64,000 bases of DNA, taken from NCBI RefSeq assembly GCF_910596095.1, contig NC_056544.1, positions 4,061,655 to 4,125,654 of the forward strand. The letters are read 5' to 3'. Position numbers and translations under genes: made by a program. Positions 27,101-41,100 of the stretch are shown here, one piece after another. The notes under the pieces were generated by a model. That model was not told the DNA's origin, ran no database searches, and was given only the letters and a program-made list of their open reading frames with translations. Position 1 is the stretch's first letter. Every line of letters starts with the position of its first letter. The DNA comes from Thunnus maccoyii (Eukaryota; Chordata; Actinopteri; Scombriformes; Scombridae).

Positions 27101-30100
27101 TATTGAATGTTTGCCTAAATGAAATCAGATTCCCATTAATTAAGAGTGGAAAGGTGCATAATTAAAGACGTTTTTTTAAACATTTTTTTTTGGCATTTTG
27201 CTGTATAGTAGAGAGATGAAATGAGATGTAGAGAGAAAGAGGGGATGACAGATTCAAACCGAGAATATTGCAGTTACACATCTTTTTAAATAGTTTTTTA
27301 TTCACTGTTGGGATGCAAGGTGTTTTATCGTTTTCTGTTCCCCCTATTGCACATTTCTGTTTTTCTGTTTTCCACCTTTTTATTTTAAAGTAGCGAAACT
27401 CTTCACTCAAATGGTGGTTTACCACAGTGGCTGTTAATTATATAGTAAGCATACACCTCATATAACTCAACTCATAACTCATCACTCAACTCACAAGTCA
27501 TGCAACTCATAACTCAGCTCTGCATGCGGTTTGAGATAGAGCAGAAAAGAGTGAGAGAAAATGAAAGAGTGAGCGAGATGAAAGAGAAATTGAGGATGAG
27601 ATTAGAAGAGCAAGAGAGGCAAAGAGGGGTGGAAGGAGAAGGACGGTGAGAGATGAGGAGCAAAAGAGTACGAGAGGGAGAGACTGGTGTGGCTAGCCAA
27701 GCAGAAAAGGCTGTCAGTCTCTATAAAAGATCTCCTCTGTCAGATTAGTATGAGAGGGCTTCTCTTACACTGCCTCTCTCTTTCTTTTCACCCTCGTGTC
27801 TCTCACTCTTCTCCTGCACGATTCTCTCACTCCATTTCCCTCTTCATGCACGTCTCCCTCTCATTTGTCTTTGCTCTCAGAATAATTCATTATCATATAT
27901 GGCACTGATACTGGTTCTCTTTTTGCATGTCAGATTAGCATTGATGTATTTTTACACACAAAGATGCGCCTGTCTGTATTCTCTCAGGCAAAGGGGGCTT
28001 GTACGTATAAATTACTGTGTTGTTCTGCTGGTGAATGAGTATTTGTTCACAAGGCTTTCTTTCAAGGCTGGGAATATAATTAGTGATAATTAGTCTGTGA
28101 TAAGAGCTTTCGGTGAGCAAGAATGACTACATGACACAGCACAGAGCCGTAGTTCAGACTGGCAGCATTCTGAGGTAATGGTGATGGACAGTTTTTCCAT
28201 CTCTTCCATTTATTATCTCTGACAGTAATGTTTTATGACACTTTGGTTTCTTATAGTCCCCTATGTAATTCTTATTGAGTTTCACAAGTTGTCACTCCGC
28301 TTAAAGGGAAATTCCAGTATTTTTCAACCTGGACCCTATTTTCCCATCATTTTCGGTCAAGGTGACAAATGGGGACAAAAATATTTGGAATTGCTCCAAT
28401 ATTGAGTGAGAGCACTTCAGCCGCAAAAACGTGCTCCAATCTAAACCTTGGGGGCAATTGCGCCCATCAAAGTACGTCCACTAAAAGTGCTTGTTTCTGC
28501 CACTGACAGGCTCAGATTGTTATCATCAAGCACCTAGGAAGACATAGTGGCCAAACTGTGTATCCACAACTTCCAGGTCCGACAGGAGCCCAAAAAGCAT
28601 TATTCCCGCACACAATCATGGGAAAAGCAGTGGCCGTAAAACGGTGGATACATTATTTTGAGCGTCACAACCTCCACACAATGACTTATTTCACTATCAG
28701 AATTTGATTCATTCGGTCTGATAACATTTGGAAAGTCTAGAAGAGCCACATAGTTCGGCTAGCTGGCAAGCTGTAGATCCCTATGCAGTTACCCAAATGC
28801 TGCTACAGGCAACTAGTTCCTATGTTTGCTTTTGTTGTCAGACACTTAAAATAATCTGAGCCTGCCAGTGGCAAAAACAAGCACTTTTACTTGACGTTCT
28901 TTGATGGGCGCAATTTCCCCCAAGGATTACATTGCAGCACATCTCGTGGCTGCCAGCTGAAGCGAACTCACACAATACTGGACAAATTCCAAAAAATTTG
29001 CCCCCATTAGTCACCTAGACCCACAATGATGGGAAAATAGGGTCCATGTTGTAAAATACCAGCATTCCCCTTTAGGCAACATTGCCCATCCACCCAAAGT
29101 GTTGCCTATGATGATAAGTCAGCTTCCCCAAACTTGACTTTGTTCCACATCAATCAAGTGCCAGTGCTGGATAACAACCTTTTTTTTTTCCTTGGTTTAT
29201 GTCGAGATTGAAATACAGTTATTTGAAAAGTTTTACAGGTGTCTTGTAATGTTATTTATTCTCATCCATCTCGTCTTTCTCTCTGTCTGTTCAGTCATAC
29301 TCAGTGGGTGGTTTGGGTGATGAGGACTTCAACATCCCGCCCATCACTCCCCCCACCCTGCCAGACCACATGCTGCCCCCCCATCTCCCCCATGATTCCC
29401 CCTCTGGACCGTACCACCCTCTGGACACCCCCTCCAACTCAGCTCCACACCACCCCTACCAGCTGCAGGGTATGGATCTGCCTGGCATGCCTGGTAGCCA
29501 AGATAGAGCTGGTATGTTGAATCAAGATGGTGGCACATTCAGTCCTGATGGCGGCCCGATGACCAGCACTCTGTCTGTGGTGAGTTGTCATAAATAATTC
29601 ACACATTCTGTATACATGGTATTTTTGCTCCAGTAATGAGTGAGAAGTGAGATAGGTTGCAGTAAAGTAAGTAACTTGACCAGTGAACTTAGCATTGAAT
29701 TGCGCCATTGACCGATAGCAACCCGCCTTGACAGTGCTGACCTTTGTAGGAATGGAGAGTCCAATATGGAGGACGCTATTGTAATTTATGAGCTGCATCC
29801 ACTTGTATTGAATCTCCTCTGTCTGAGTAAAAACTATTCCACAAAAGAGTCAATGGTACGAATAAGCTAACAAGTAAGCCAACAAGCTGATGTGCTCGCT
29901 AACAAACTCATCAGCTCTTCGTTAACTTTTTATTGAACGAAGTGGTGTGCAATGTGAACAAATGCCTGAGAGAAGTAAACAGAACAGTAGAGACAAAACG
30001 GAGAGAAGCTCTGGAAGCTACTGTGACTGAATAGCTTTAGCCAGGCCAGCTAGCAAGTTAGCGTTTAGCTCAGCAGCTACAGCAGTTCACCAACTAATCC

Positions 30101-30541
30101 TGCAGGTAGTCACTAACCACCAAACCATACCAACCAAATATTTCACAAAGATATGTAGACAAGAAAGAGGAAAGTCCACTGTTGTCATATGAAAAACTCA
30201 AGACACTCATCAGCCAGACATTTCTCCGTTATCTGTTAAAGAGCGGCTGATATTGATGAGATTGACACTAAAACGAGAATTGTTGGTCCACCTTAAAAGT
30301 CAGTCCACCTTAAGTGAGCCTGGTCAGGTTAGGCTAACGCGTTGTCGCTAACTTCTGGGCTAACCCCCTTTGATAGATGAGTATTTTCTTTGTCTTGAGG
30401 AGCTGCAGCATTTATTAACTGACACACCGTAGTCTGTGCTGTACATTTACTGCCAGATTGATGACTTACTGCTAACCTTTTCCTCTGCTCCGCTCACATT
30501 CACTGTCACTTTTCTGCCGCTGGCTCTCTGCACTCACTCAA

Positions 30542-30575
<34 letters not shown>

Positions 30576-33500
30576 CACGCATTGCCCTATTCCTTAACAG
30601 AGCTACACTACTCTTGTACCTTTCACGTAGATGTCCTTTGAAGAATGAAGACAGGGAGGGTGACTCAAAACAATTCCACAAATCATTGGTAGCCTGTTGA
30701 TACTAATGATTGTGTGAAATTTTTGCAGCAGTGCTCACAATTTTGCAGCGGTGGTGCACTAGTACTGAATAAATATAGGGGAAACAGGGATAATGGTATT
30801 TGGCTGATGGAAAACATCCACATCTGTCTGTTTTTCAGAAAAATCTGAGTTCCCCAGTTGTAATTACAACTTGGATGTTGCGTTACCACTAATTACAAGT
30901 TGGAAACTCATGATTAAGATAACCCTGATATGATATGAGCAAAACATGTGAGGGCAGGGTTACAAAAGTTCATAGGTTCAGAGGTGTTGCTGATTAGAAG
31001 TTTTTTAGGCTGAGATAAAACGGAGCTATCCTGAAAGTTTAGTGTGATCACCAAACTCCACGTAAAACTACCCATAATCTCCCCCAGGCACATAGAATAT
31101 AGACATAAAGACATAAAATACTCCCCTTGGAATGATTTGTGTCTTATATGATTTTTCCACAAAAAAAGTTCACCTCATTAAAATTCTCAAAAGTACATCT
31201 ACTCATTCTCCTTTGTTGAAAAAAAACTGAAACTATGAATTTTTCATTTCACTGAAAAGTCTATTCTTAGTGTATGTGCACTGGAGGCTTCAAGTTTCCA
31301 CATCACAGTCGTGAACTAGTGAACCAAACTAGTTGTGATGTCACAAATCATACTCATAGGTACACGTTTTAAACCCATATTTAAAGTGAGCACAGAGAAA
31401 CTTTCATCCTTCAGCAGATGAAGGTGAAAACAAACTCTGCACATACAAGATTCTGAACATTGAGAACAACTTCCAAGTGGAGTAACAATAAGTAAAACAC
31501 ATTTGAGTGGAGGGAGACTAAAAGAATGATCAAATGAAAGCTGTCCCACAGCGACATATGCAACAAAACAAGTGTGTTTTTCTGACTTCAGAAGACATGC
31601 TCACACAGTTGTTATGAGAGGTCTAAGCAGGCAAAACACGTGACATGTGCAGTTTATGACCATGGGTGTGTAGCAGGTTATAAATTTAGTGTACATGTAT
31701 GTTTGGTTGCCACTTTATATGTATGTACCCTGGGAAAATTCACGGAACTTGTTTTTCAACAACACCCTATTTCACACTTAAACTGGTATTTGCTCTTTAT
31801 AGCAGCACTAGTCAAGCGTGATACCCCACCCAAATCTATCTTTTGAGTGTCAAACCTTCCTCCGAAACTTCTCTAAGCAGTGCTGCTGCACAGTCCACTT
31901 CTGTTGTGCCATCAGGGATGCCATTGATGCTTTTTTCACTATAAATTCATAAACAATGAAATCTTTCCCACTGAGATGAATTCTGGCCAGCTGTTGTTCT
32001 CCAACACAAAGGAAACTACAAACATTTAACAGCCATCAATACTTCAAAGATACATTTTAGGGTCAAGTATCACTTTGTGTCTTGCTCAAAGATACTTTAA
32101 CTTGATTTATTGGGAGAAAAGTGAGGATTTCAGCTAGTCTTTAGATCTGAACTGACAGCCAGCGGACGTATTTTAACTACATTCTTTCATATTTTTTTCT
32201 AGTTTAACAGGATATCAGGATAAACAGGATATCGCCTAGGGCAGTGTTATTTGAAGGCCAATTATGGCAGCTGGTTCATGTGACATTTTCCTCATATTTT
32301 AAGTTTCATTTCACAGTTAAGTGAAAATCTTGCTTTTAGTTGTGACATTCAGATGTGGCTGGCTGTGTCATACAGTAAAAGAAATGAAAGCTACACCTCA
32401 GACTCGTAGTTACCTCAACTGTCATAGAGACAGGTTATTCAGAGGGGTGACAGAGATGTGTGTATGTGTGTATGTGTGTGTGTGTGTGTGTGTGTCAGTA
32501 ATAGAGGTAGAGATTTTTCCTGTTTTATCAAGAATGAAACTTTCTCACCTCCCACTCTTGATCTTTTTGTCTGTTGTCTCCATATTACATCTACCACCTA
32601 TAATATGAAGTGTCAGGTGAAACCACATAATAAGTTCTCAGCCCTGAGTGTAGCTGAATTAGAATGACTATTAAAAACCATAACATAGACTTTTTTTTAA
32701 TAACTTTTAATTAAATTCACATTTTTCTGTTGTGTTTGATTGTTACTAACCTGAGATAATTATTTGAATGGCCTGAAGGGAAGGTCTTTTTTTTCCCATC
32801 TTTATCTGTCTCGATCCCTACCTTTCTCTGTCTTTCTCTCTACCTCGCGTTTATATTCTCATACTAACATACATTTACTGCCAGTCCATGAATTATGGTT
32901 GCTTAGCAACCGTGCCTGGCTCAGCCTAATCGGGGTGGGTGGGGGTCTAGAAAGACTCAAGTCGATGTGTATGTGTGTATTATTCCTAGAGGAGCCAAGA
33001 CTACTCTGTTGCAGATAATATTGAGGATTAGATTGCTCTTTTATTTAATTTTTTGCTGCTGCTGTCTGGTTGAAAGTTGACTGTCCAAAATGATAAGGTT
33101 AAAGAACTTTTGTTTTTTCTTCTGGTGATTTGGTCTAACTTGGTTCAAACTCATAATATGTGACATTCACATTGAGCTATAATAAATGACAGTTTTACTT
33201 TTGTCTGCCATCTTCTGATGTAACTGAATAGTGATTTAAGCTATAATGGTTTCATAAGAAGTTTGTCCTCAGTGGTTTATTTAAAACAACTAATGAACTA
33301 GTAGATTGTGTGAGCAGTGACTGTCTGAACAAAGAAAGGAGCCGCAAAGAGTATTAACAGAAAATGCATGCACAAATTCATTACAGTAGTAACAAATGAG
33401 CTATATGACGATATATACTGCAAATGAAAATATTGGATTTACAAGAGTTTTGCATCACTGTGATAAAGTACTTTTGTTTTTACAGGTTTCAGCTTTTTGT

Positions 33501-36500
33501 TTAAGTGTACTACATGATGATACCAGTTATTATCATGATATCAATATTGTGATGCAGAATTTGAAACTGTGATGTAAGATTTTATCTACATCAAAGCACT
33601 GGACACATGGCAGGAATTCTTATTTTAAATTCAAATATTTAAGAGATTACTCCACCACAAATACAACTCAACCTAACCACTTTACCACTGCCACTGTCCT
33701 AATATTACTAATATTACTTCTTTTCAATATGAATGATTGAAAAAGTTTACAGGTTTGACTTCTTCAATATATGTTTTCCATGCTAAAATCTAATAATGCT
33801 ATTAATGTCAGACAAAATATATGAAGAGCACATGAAAAATATGTGAAGCCATATTTAGACATTTAGTTTTGTTCATCACTGAGTCTCAGTCAGGTTTTAG
33901 GAACAAAAAAAAATCAATGATAATCATCATAATCATCATCAGCATGTTTTTTATGGAGAGACATAAAACAATACATTTAAAATGTGTAAACATTCAAAAT
34001 ACAAAAATGATATGTTTTCATGTAAATGTTTTAGGTGTCATATATTAAAGTTAGTTGGTTCCATTTTGATTTAAATGACAAGCCAAAAGTGATTTACAGA
34101 TCAATGATTCTTAGTACTTTTTGGAAATATTTATGACTGTACTTACCAAATAATTAGTAACAGCAGTTAACCTACCGTAGCGTGCATGTTTTTTTTGTAA
34201 TTTAGGGGAAAGATTTGTCATTTAGTTACCGTATGTTCTTGCACATTCTTAAAATACAAAAAATGGAAAAAAAAATCAGCAAGTGCTGATTTTCCAGACT
34301 GTGTGAAAAAAGCAAAAAAACAGATTCTTAATTTTATGTGTGTACTTTTCATATTGAAATCCAATTATTAACCACACCTATGTGAAGATGCCTGAAGAGC
34401 CTACTATGACAAGGTTCACATCACAACTCTTTCCCCTCTCGTGACATGAGTCAGTCATTAGTCAGGCTGCTTACATCGGGGATTCCCCCTCTCCTGCTCT
34501 CTCAAGCCAACATCACAAATCATTTTCTGACCCCTTAAAGGAAAATCCAAAATATATTTTTTCCACTTATAAAGCTTCTAGTTTGAATTGCGATAATGTT
34601 ACGTTTGATGTCGTTTCGTGACCTTTTGACCTCCTTTTCCTGTCAACATTGCTAATGATGTCAACACCCAAACCACTGAAATCTGCAACTGTTAGTAATA
34701 AATACTTCCTTTCCATGCGTTAAAGTTCTTACTCCACATTTTCCAATAGCGTATTTTATTTTTATGTAGCTGACATGCTTTTTCATACATATCATCATCA
34801 CGTCTAAGATAGGCAGTTATCAGTCAGTAATATATAATCATATGTAATATGTATAGTCATATATTTTAGTTATTAAAGAAGAAAATGTTTTGATATCCAC
34901 ACTTAAATCTATATATTTTGAATGATTTAACTTTGTATTGTATATAGCCCAGCTAGGTCTTTGAACAGCTACTATTTGTACGCGAACCATCAAACAAAAA
35001 TATCAAAGAATCAAATTTGTATGACTGAAGGAAACTGAAGTCCCAACCCAACAAATGCCAAACCGCAGCTATTATTTTTCAGAATTTCAACCGGCAAATA
35101 CGTCAGTCTGAAACCTCTTCCAAGGTTAGAGAAACGTCACTCGGCGTTCCATCTAAATACCACAGCTGTATTCACAGGCTGCTACCGGTAACTCAGGTTA
35201 TGTGTTCCCAACAGGGACATAGCGCACCAGACCACATCCGCTATTATTCGATGCTTACTGAGAGGAAACTCCAAATACCCGCATAAACCGAGACCTGTGT
35301 TCATTTTTGTGACAATAGGTGTCAAAAGTTCCCATGCTGAGAGTGTGTGCAACGATAACTTTTGTTTTCCAGAGAAATGGACAGAATATCTCAAGCACTA
35401 ATGACTGACTCACTACAAGACTGCTCACATTCTGGCAATGCTGTTTAAAACTACACTACACAGTGGGCTGCAGACCGGCCCATGAAAAGGAGGGATGACA
35501 CATTTGTTTCTTTGTGCTTCATTGAACAGAAGCTACAGTTTATATTAAAATGATGATGAAGCATTTGTATGAGATGCCCTTCACTTTATTGAAATTGTAT
35601 ACTTTTTATATATGGATCAATTCCAGCATGTTGAGATCTTATTCCTTTTTATATAAACATTTATTCAAATTTCCTTCACTGTCTCCAGAGAGACATTTGT
35701 TTTGAAAGACAACAATGCACAATAAAACATGCACGTTTTAGGTGTGATAGTAAAACTGTGGACAACAGTAAACAGCTTTCTGACACATTATTGAGGACTG
35801 GGATGCACAGGGAATAAACCAGTGCTTGTATCTATTTGTCTGGAGTGTAGGAAATGGAGTTTAGAATCTCTATTGATGTTTTTTACGCTCACGAGTGGAG
35901 ATTGATGTTTTAAATGACTTTTGATCCTATCTATTCTGACCTGTATTGCCTGTTGCCACGGTTACTATCAGATTTCATTATTAGTGAAGCCTGGACCGCT
36001 GCACACTGTACAAACGCTGTCAAGCAAAGGCACACTCTGTTTCTGAGCCCAGCTAGTTGTGTTACATCAACATGTTACGTAGCTCAGATACTGTTTCACC
36101 AGCCCTTCTTTTGAGTGCAATGTAACCTCAGTGTGAGTTATACTCTGAGATACAAACCTGATTGGAAAGCAAACTACGAGCTGTCTCAATGACAGGCAGC
36201 ATTCATTTATTCATTTGGCCACTTGGGGCCAGTGGAATAAACTGTAAATACAACACTGACATCACCTTATATGGTTGTTATGGTGTATGAATGTGTTGGC
36301 AAACATTTGTTTAAACTCATTATTTTTCATTTGGAGTCAAGGTCCCACCCAGCCACCTGAATATATGAAATATATAGCAATATACATTCTCCTTTTAAGG
36401 CTATTTTGCTTTCTACCAACTCCTAAGGGAATTATCTGCCTCTTCAGCTGCTAAATGCTCAACTATATTTACCTGCTAGTTGCTAAATTTGTCTGTCTAC

Positions 36501-38115
36501 TGTTTGGTGCTGGGCGAGTAGTGTACAGTGGGTTTATCAGAGCTTTTTTGCTTAAAACAGCTGGTGTAAACGAGGTTCATGAGAGCGGTGAGACAGAACC
36601 GTAACAGTCAAACAAAACAACGAGCTGAAAGACACTAAAGCAGTCTTGTAGAGCTGAGGACAACTGCAGAGTCAGCTGATAGTTTTCTATGGGTTCAATA
36701 ATAAAAGCATCAGTAATTTGATCCATTGTTAATATAAAATTATGGATTAGTGCGGCTTTAAATAAGTAGCTAGACAGAGTAAGCAAAGCGGTTTTGCTTA
36801 CAGATGTGGAATTTATTTTGGAACATTTTGGTTAAGAGGCTACAATAACACTGAAAGACATATAACATATCCTCTATGTGCTATTGAATGTAGTGGTTAC
36901 TCTTTTTAATTCCAGGACTACCTTTAATTAATCAACAGTTAGTTTTAGTAATCACATAAGAATTATTCATTCATGTGCATGTAAAAGTGTCTACTGGATT
37001 AAGAAGTCAAAGCAAACAGGCAAACATGACGTGATGTTTTCATTGGTCTACACTTATTGTACAATATTGATAAAATCAGCTTGAGAATGATTGAGGTAAA
37101 TATTGTACACACAGCCAATTTCAACTTACTGAAAATGACAGGTAGCCCAACCAAGATTTTTAAAGGCGCAGGACATTGCAGTGCTTGTTATGGCGATCAA
37201 ATCAGCAGAAGTCATGGCAACAACAACAACAATAGCAGAAAACGGAAAATAAAGAACAATGAAGCTAAAAATGGGTCAGATGAGTCTGTCAAAGAGAGAA
37301 TGGTGCTGCTTTGGTGGTTTTATGGGTGTCAGCTCAGCCTTAGCCCGATGCTGTTTCAATGTGACACAACTGATCAAGATGAGTGACAGTTGTTTGACTC
37401 AGAACCTGACCAACTGAGGGGTATGACTATATACTGTACATTTCTTGCCAGAGGGCAAAAATGTGAATGTTGTAGCTTTATAGTGGACCAAGAAGAGATG
37501 CAAAAGGAAAAAGTTCAGAAAGATTACCAGTTTTATTTAGGATTGCCGCCATTTACCACCTATGTCCAGTTGATATTTCTTCAATAACTTCAATAACTGC
37601 AGAATTAATGTAGTTTTTTTCTGAAAGTAATAAAACCCCAGGTTGAATAATGGAAAGCTATGCAACAACATAGACTGTATGTACAAGTGGCATAATTTAC
37701 AGAAAGGAAATTGTCATGCTGACATAAAGGAAACTTGACTGATTGGAATATTCTGCAGATGATATAGTGTGCTGAAAAATGCACACGCCCATCAAGTCAT
37801 CCAACCCGAAATGAAACCTGATATCTGCCTGAATTTACTGTTATTGTCACTTGTTGTCTTTGCACAGATGCAGCAGATGGTGAACTCTGATTCTCGGTTT
37901 ACCAGCAGCCAACAGCCAATCGAAGCAGCGCTCGGACCCAGGAGCAAATCAGGCATGAACCAACAAAGTCAGTTGTCCACTATCAACCAATCCCAGCTGG
38001 GGCTGAGCGGGACCTCTGTTGCCCATAATTCCCCTTCACCTCCTGCGAGTAAATCCGCTACACCCTCTCCCTCCAGTTCAGCACATGAGGACGACAATGA
38101 TGACGGACTCAGGGT

Positions 38116-38153
<38 letters not shown>

Positions 38154-41100
38154 GTACATACACAGACAGAGTATCTCCTGTTTGTATGAGTCACTGAGTC
38201 ATATCTTGCAGTGCTGTAGCATCTATTTGTGTGTGTACTGTATGTACGTGTGTGTGTGTGTAGACAGTGGAGAGTTGTTATGTTAATGTTATGTGTCATA
38301 ATAGACCCTTTCTCCCTGCATATCAACTAGATGGAAATCAGCTCCCTCACTGTTAGGTGTCTCACACTGAAACAAGCACTCTACACCAAACTGACTGTTC
38401 ATATTCTGGGGAAATGAAACCATTACAACACTGCTGAATAATATTTACCAACTTCATCATTATCATCAGTTATGTATAGATGTATGAGTGGTAAACAGGT
38501 AATACTGCATTCAGGAAATATAAAAATAAAACTGCTTGTATCTTTAAAATACACGCCTACACATCTTAGCAGTGGCTGCTTTTGTGAAGCCATAGACGAG
38601 CAAGTAAATCACACTGTATGCAGTATTTACTGTACTCACTGCTAGCCACCGCCTGTAATTATTTATTTATTTTTACATTTTTATTTATTTAGTTATTTAT
38701 TTATTTATTGCCTTTATCAGACAGTGGGCAGTGAAGAGGCAGACAGGAAAGTGACATGCAACAACAGTCCCTGGCTGGAAGCGCCTCACCCAGCTCATTT
38801 CAATCATAGGCTATTTAAAGTGCTTTACATACAGTGAGGAAAATGAATGTATAAGAGAAACAATTTAAGAACACAACGAAGAGGAACATAAAAGAAATAA
38901 TAAGATAAAAAAAGAATAGACAAACAGTTTCAGTGCAGTTACAGCTAAGTAATAAATTGCCCCAAATGGAAGAAATGAAATAAAAGTGAAAAAGAGAAAT
39001 AAATGAATCAGAGACCAAGGACTGTGTGAACATGGTTTGGTTTAGAATATATTTTGTGATAAAAGAATATATTGAATAAGATCTAAATGTAAACATTTAA
39101 CTTTTCAAACATGCTTTATCTGCTGTAAACAAAAACAGGTTAGCTTGCCTTGTAACTTAGTAAAACAATGTGAATAAAACTAAAAGCTGTGATTACTGTC
39201 ACATCAAATTCCTTTGTCAGGACAGCAAACATCTCAAGTGTTTAGAGGTGCAACCAAGACAAAAAAAAAAGTAAACAAGGGGATCACAAAGGCGCTGGCA
39301 CATTCATACACTCAACTGTAAGATCAAATAAATTTAAAAGATATTCATTATATACTGGTTTTACATCTCTCAAATATTTGAGAGGTAGAAATCTGAGTAA
39401 AAAATGCAAAATTGTAATCGAGTCATTATGCTACATCTTTATATATACAGTATATATTCTGATGTAACCTCTTCATTTATCTTACAGACTATGTTATTTT
39501 CTGCGCTTAGGTCACATTAGATTAGTCAGTTTTCTCTGTGAAATGACACTAGTGTTAGTGAGAAGTCTTTCATTGCTACTCTGTTTCCTTAGCTTTGTGC
39601 TGCTTAGCCTAGCTTAGCAGTTAGCTTTGTGCATTCACAGTCAAAGCAGCCTCATTAAAACAATGGCGAGTGATGACTATTCTGCAGTCGCAGACAGGAT
39701 GTCTACTAGAGAAACGTCTCAGTGAGTTAGCAGTATTTTTTAGGGCTAACATTACTTAAGACGTGATAGGCACTCCAGATAGTGTTAATGATAACACTAG
39801 CTGTCTCCACAGTGAAACCTCCTGTTTACATTGAGAGAACAGATAATAGCGTTCACAGCCCAGTCGACCTCACTGTGTTGCATTTCGTCAGCAGTGAACT
39901 TTGCTTTGACCTGGATATTATATTATTAAAGGTCAAAAAATACAAAGTATTATCTATACAACTGTACAAAGACATCATCTTGGCTACCATAGCTTTTTAA
40001 GCTCTGATGGCAGACTGAGCCGTGACTCTACATGTATATTATATCTATAAGACATGAGTGGGTGGTGGAAGTAAACTAAACTGACTATCATGACTAATAG
40101 ATGAAAATAAAGGTGAAATAAGGAGAATGTGCAGGTCTCAGCTATGCAGGACATGGATATAGAAGCAGTGAGTGAAGGGCAAATGGAATTACTCCCTGTC
40201 CACACTGGACACATTTCAGCCATATTTCATCTGACACAACAGATACACTTCAAATTCAATCAATGCAACTGTTAGTAACGCTTTATTTTACAGGTTTGTA
40301 CAAAGTACAATGCTTAAGTCCATCCATCTGTCTCTCCATCTATATATTATTGCATGGAGTATACTGCTTCCTTTCCCCATGTCTTGCTCAACTCCCCCTC
40401 TCCTCCTCTTAGCAGAGCAGTGGAGCGGAGAAGCGGCCAGCAGCACTGGACATCTCTAAGAAACCCAAAACACCAAAGAAGAAGAAGCGAAAGGACCCCA
40501 ATGAGCCGGTGAAGCCAGTGTCTGCCTACGCCTTGTTCTTCAGGGACACCCAAGCCAACATCAAGGCCCAGAACCCCAATGCCACCTTCGGGGAGGTGTC
40601 AAAGATTGTGGCGTCCATGTGGGACGGCCTGGGAGAGGAGCAGAAACAGGTAGATGCTCCGTCCTTAATGCAGTCTGTCTATGTTCTTTTGTGCTGGTCC
40701 GGTATAAATATGAGATTAATGTCTTTGCTACTGCAAATAAAGTTTTCTTACCTTTTTAGATAATAAGTAGGTATCAAGTGAAATCCACAGTTAATGTCAT
40801 AGCAATTATAGTCAAACTGATAAGGACCGTAACGGATTTCAGCAGAATTTGCGCCAAAACTGATGTGGTGTCAGTGTGAAGTGCATTAATAGAAACTGTC
40901 AGGTTTCATGCAGATGATCTTGTCTGTTGGGTAAATATGCAAATCTTTCAACACTAATCTCATAATGATTCATGAATGTTCAAATGTGACAGATAGAAAC
41001 ACAGAATGAGTTTATTGGAAAATATTCATGTTAGACGTTTTAGAAGTATCCGTCTACTGGACGGATTGGCACAACATCTGGTACAGACATTCATCCTTTC

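Larger units (their letters stand above)
17684..29294 (+). other. tox: tox intron 2
   Basis: 11.6 kb. No coding exon recognised. It holds a TG-flanked element, a 962-bp hAT-type element, several fish dispersed repeats and a foldback element near the 3' end. The stretches 18390-19220, 22000-22650, 24450-25780 and 27300-28290 show nothing I can name. Confidence 0.7.
29580..37867 (+). other. tox: tox intron 3
   Basis: 8.3 kb with no coding exon recognised. Beyond two small microsatellites and a possible repeat fragment at about 36480-36760, I see nothing I can name in 29600-30540, 30600-32450 and 32500-36480. The last 800 bp include a short open frame at 37057-37386 without protein-like features. 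Confidence 0.6.
38114..40412 (+). other. tox: tox intron 4
   Basis: 2.3 kb. Holds a CA array directly behind the donor, a (TTTA)n array and a SINE-like fragment. The rest (38790-40380) is AT-rich with no recognised gene. The intron ends in a tandem NAGNAG acceptor. Confidence 0.75.
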
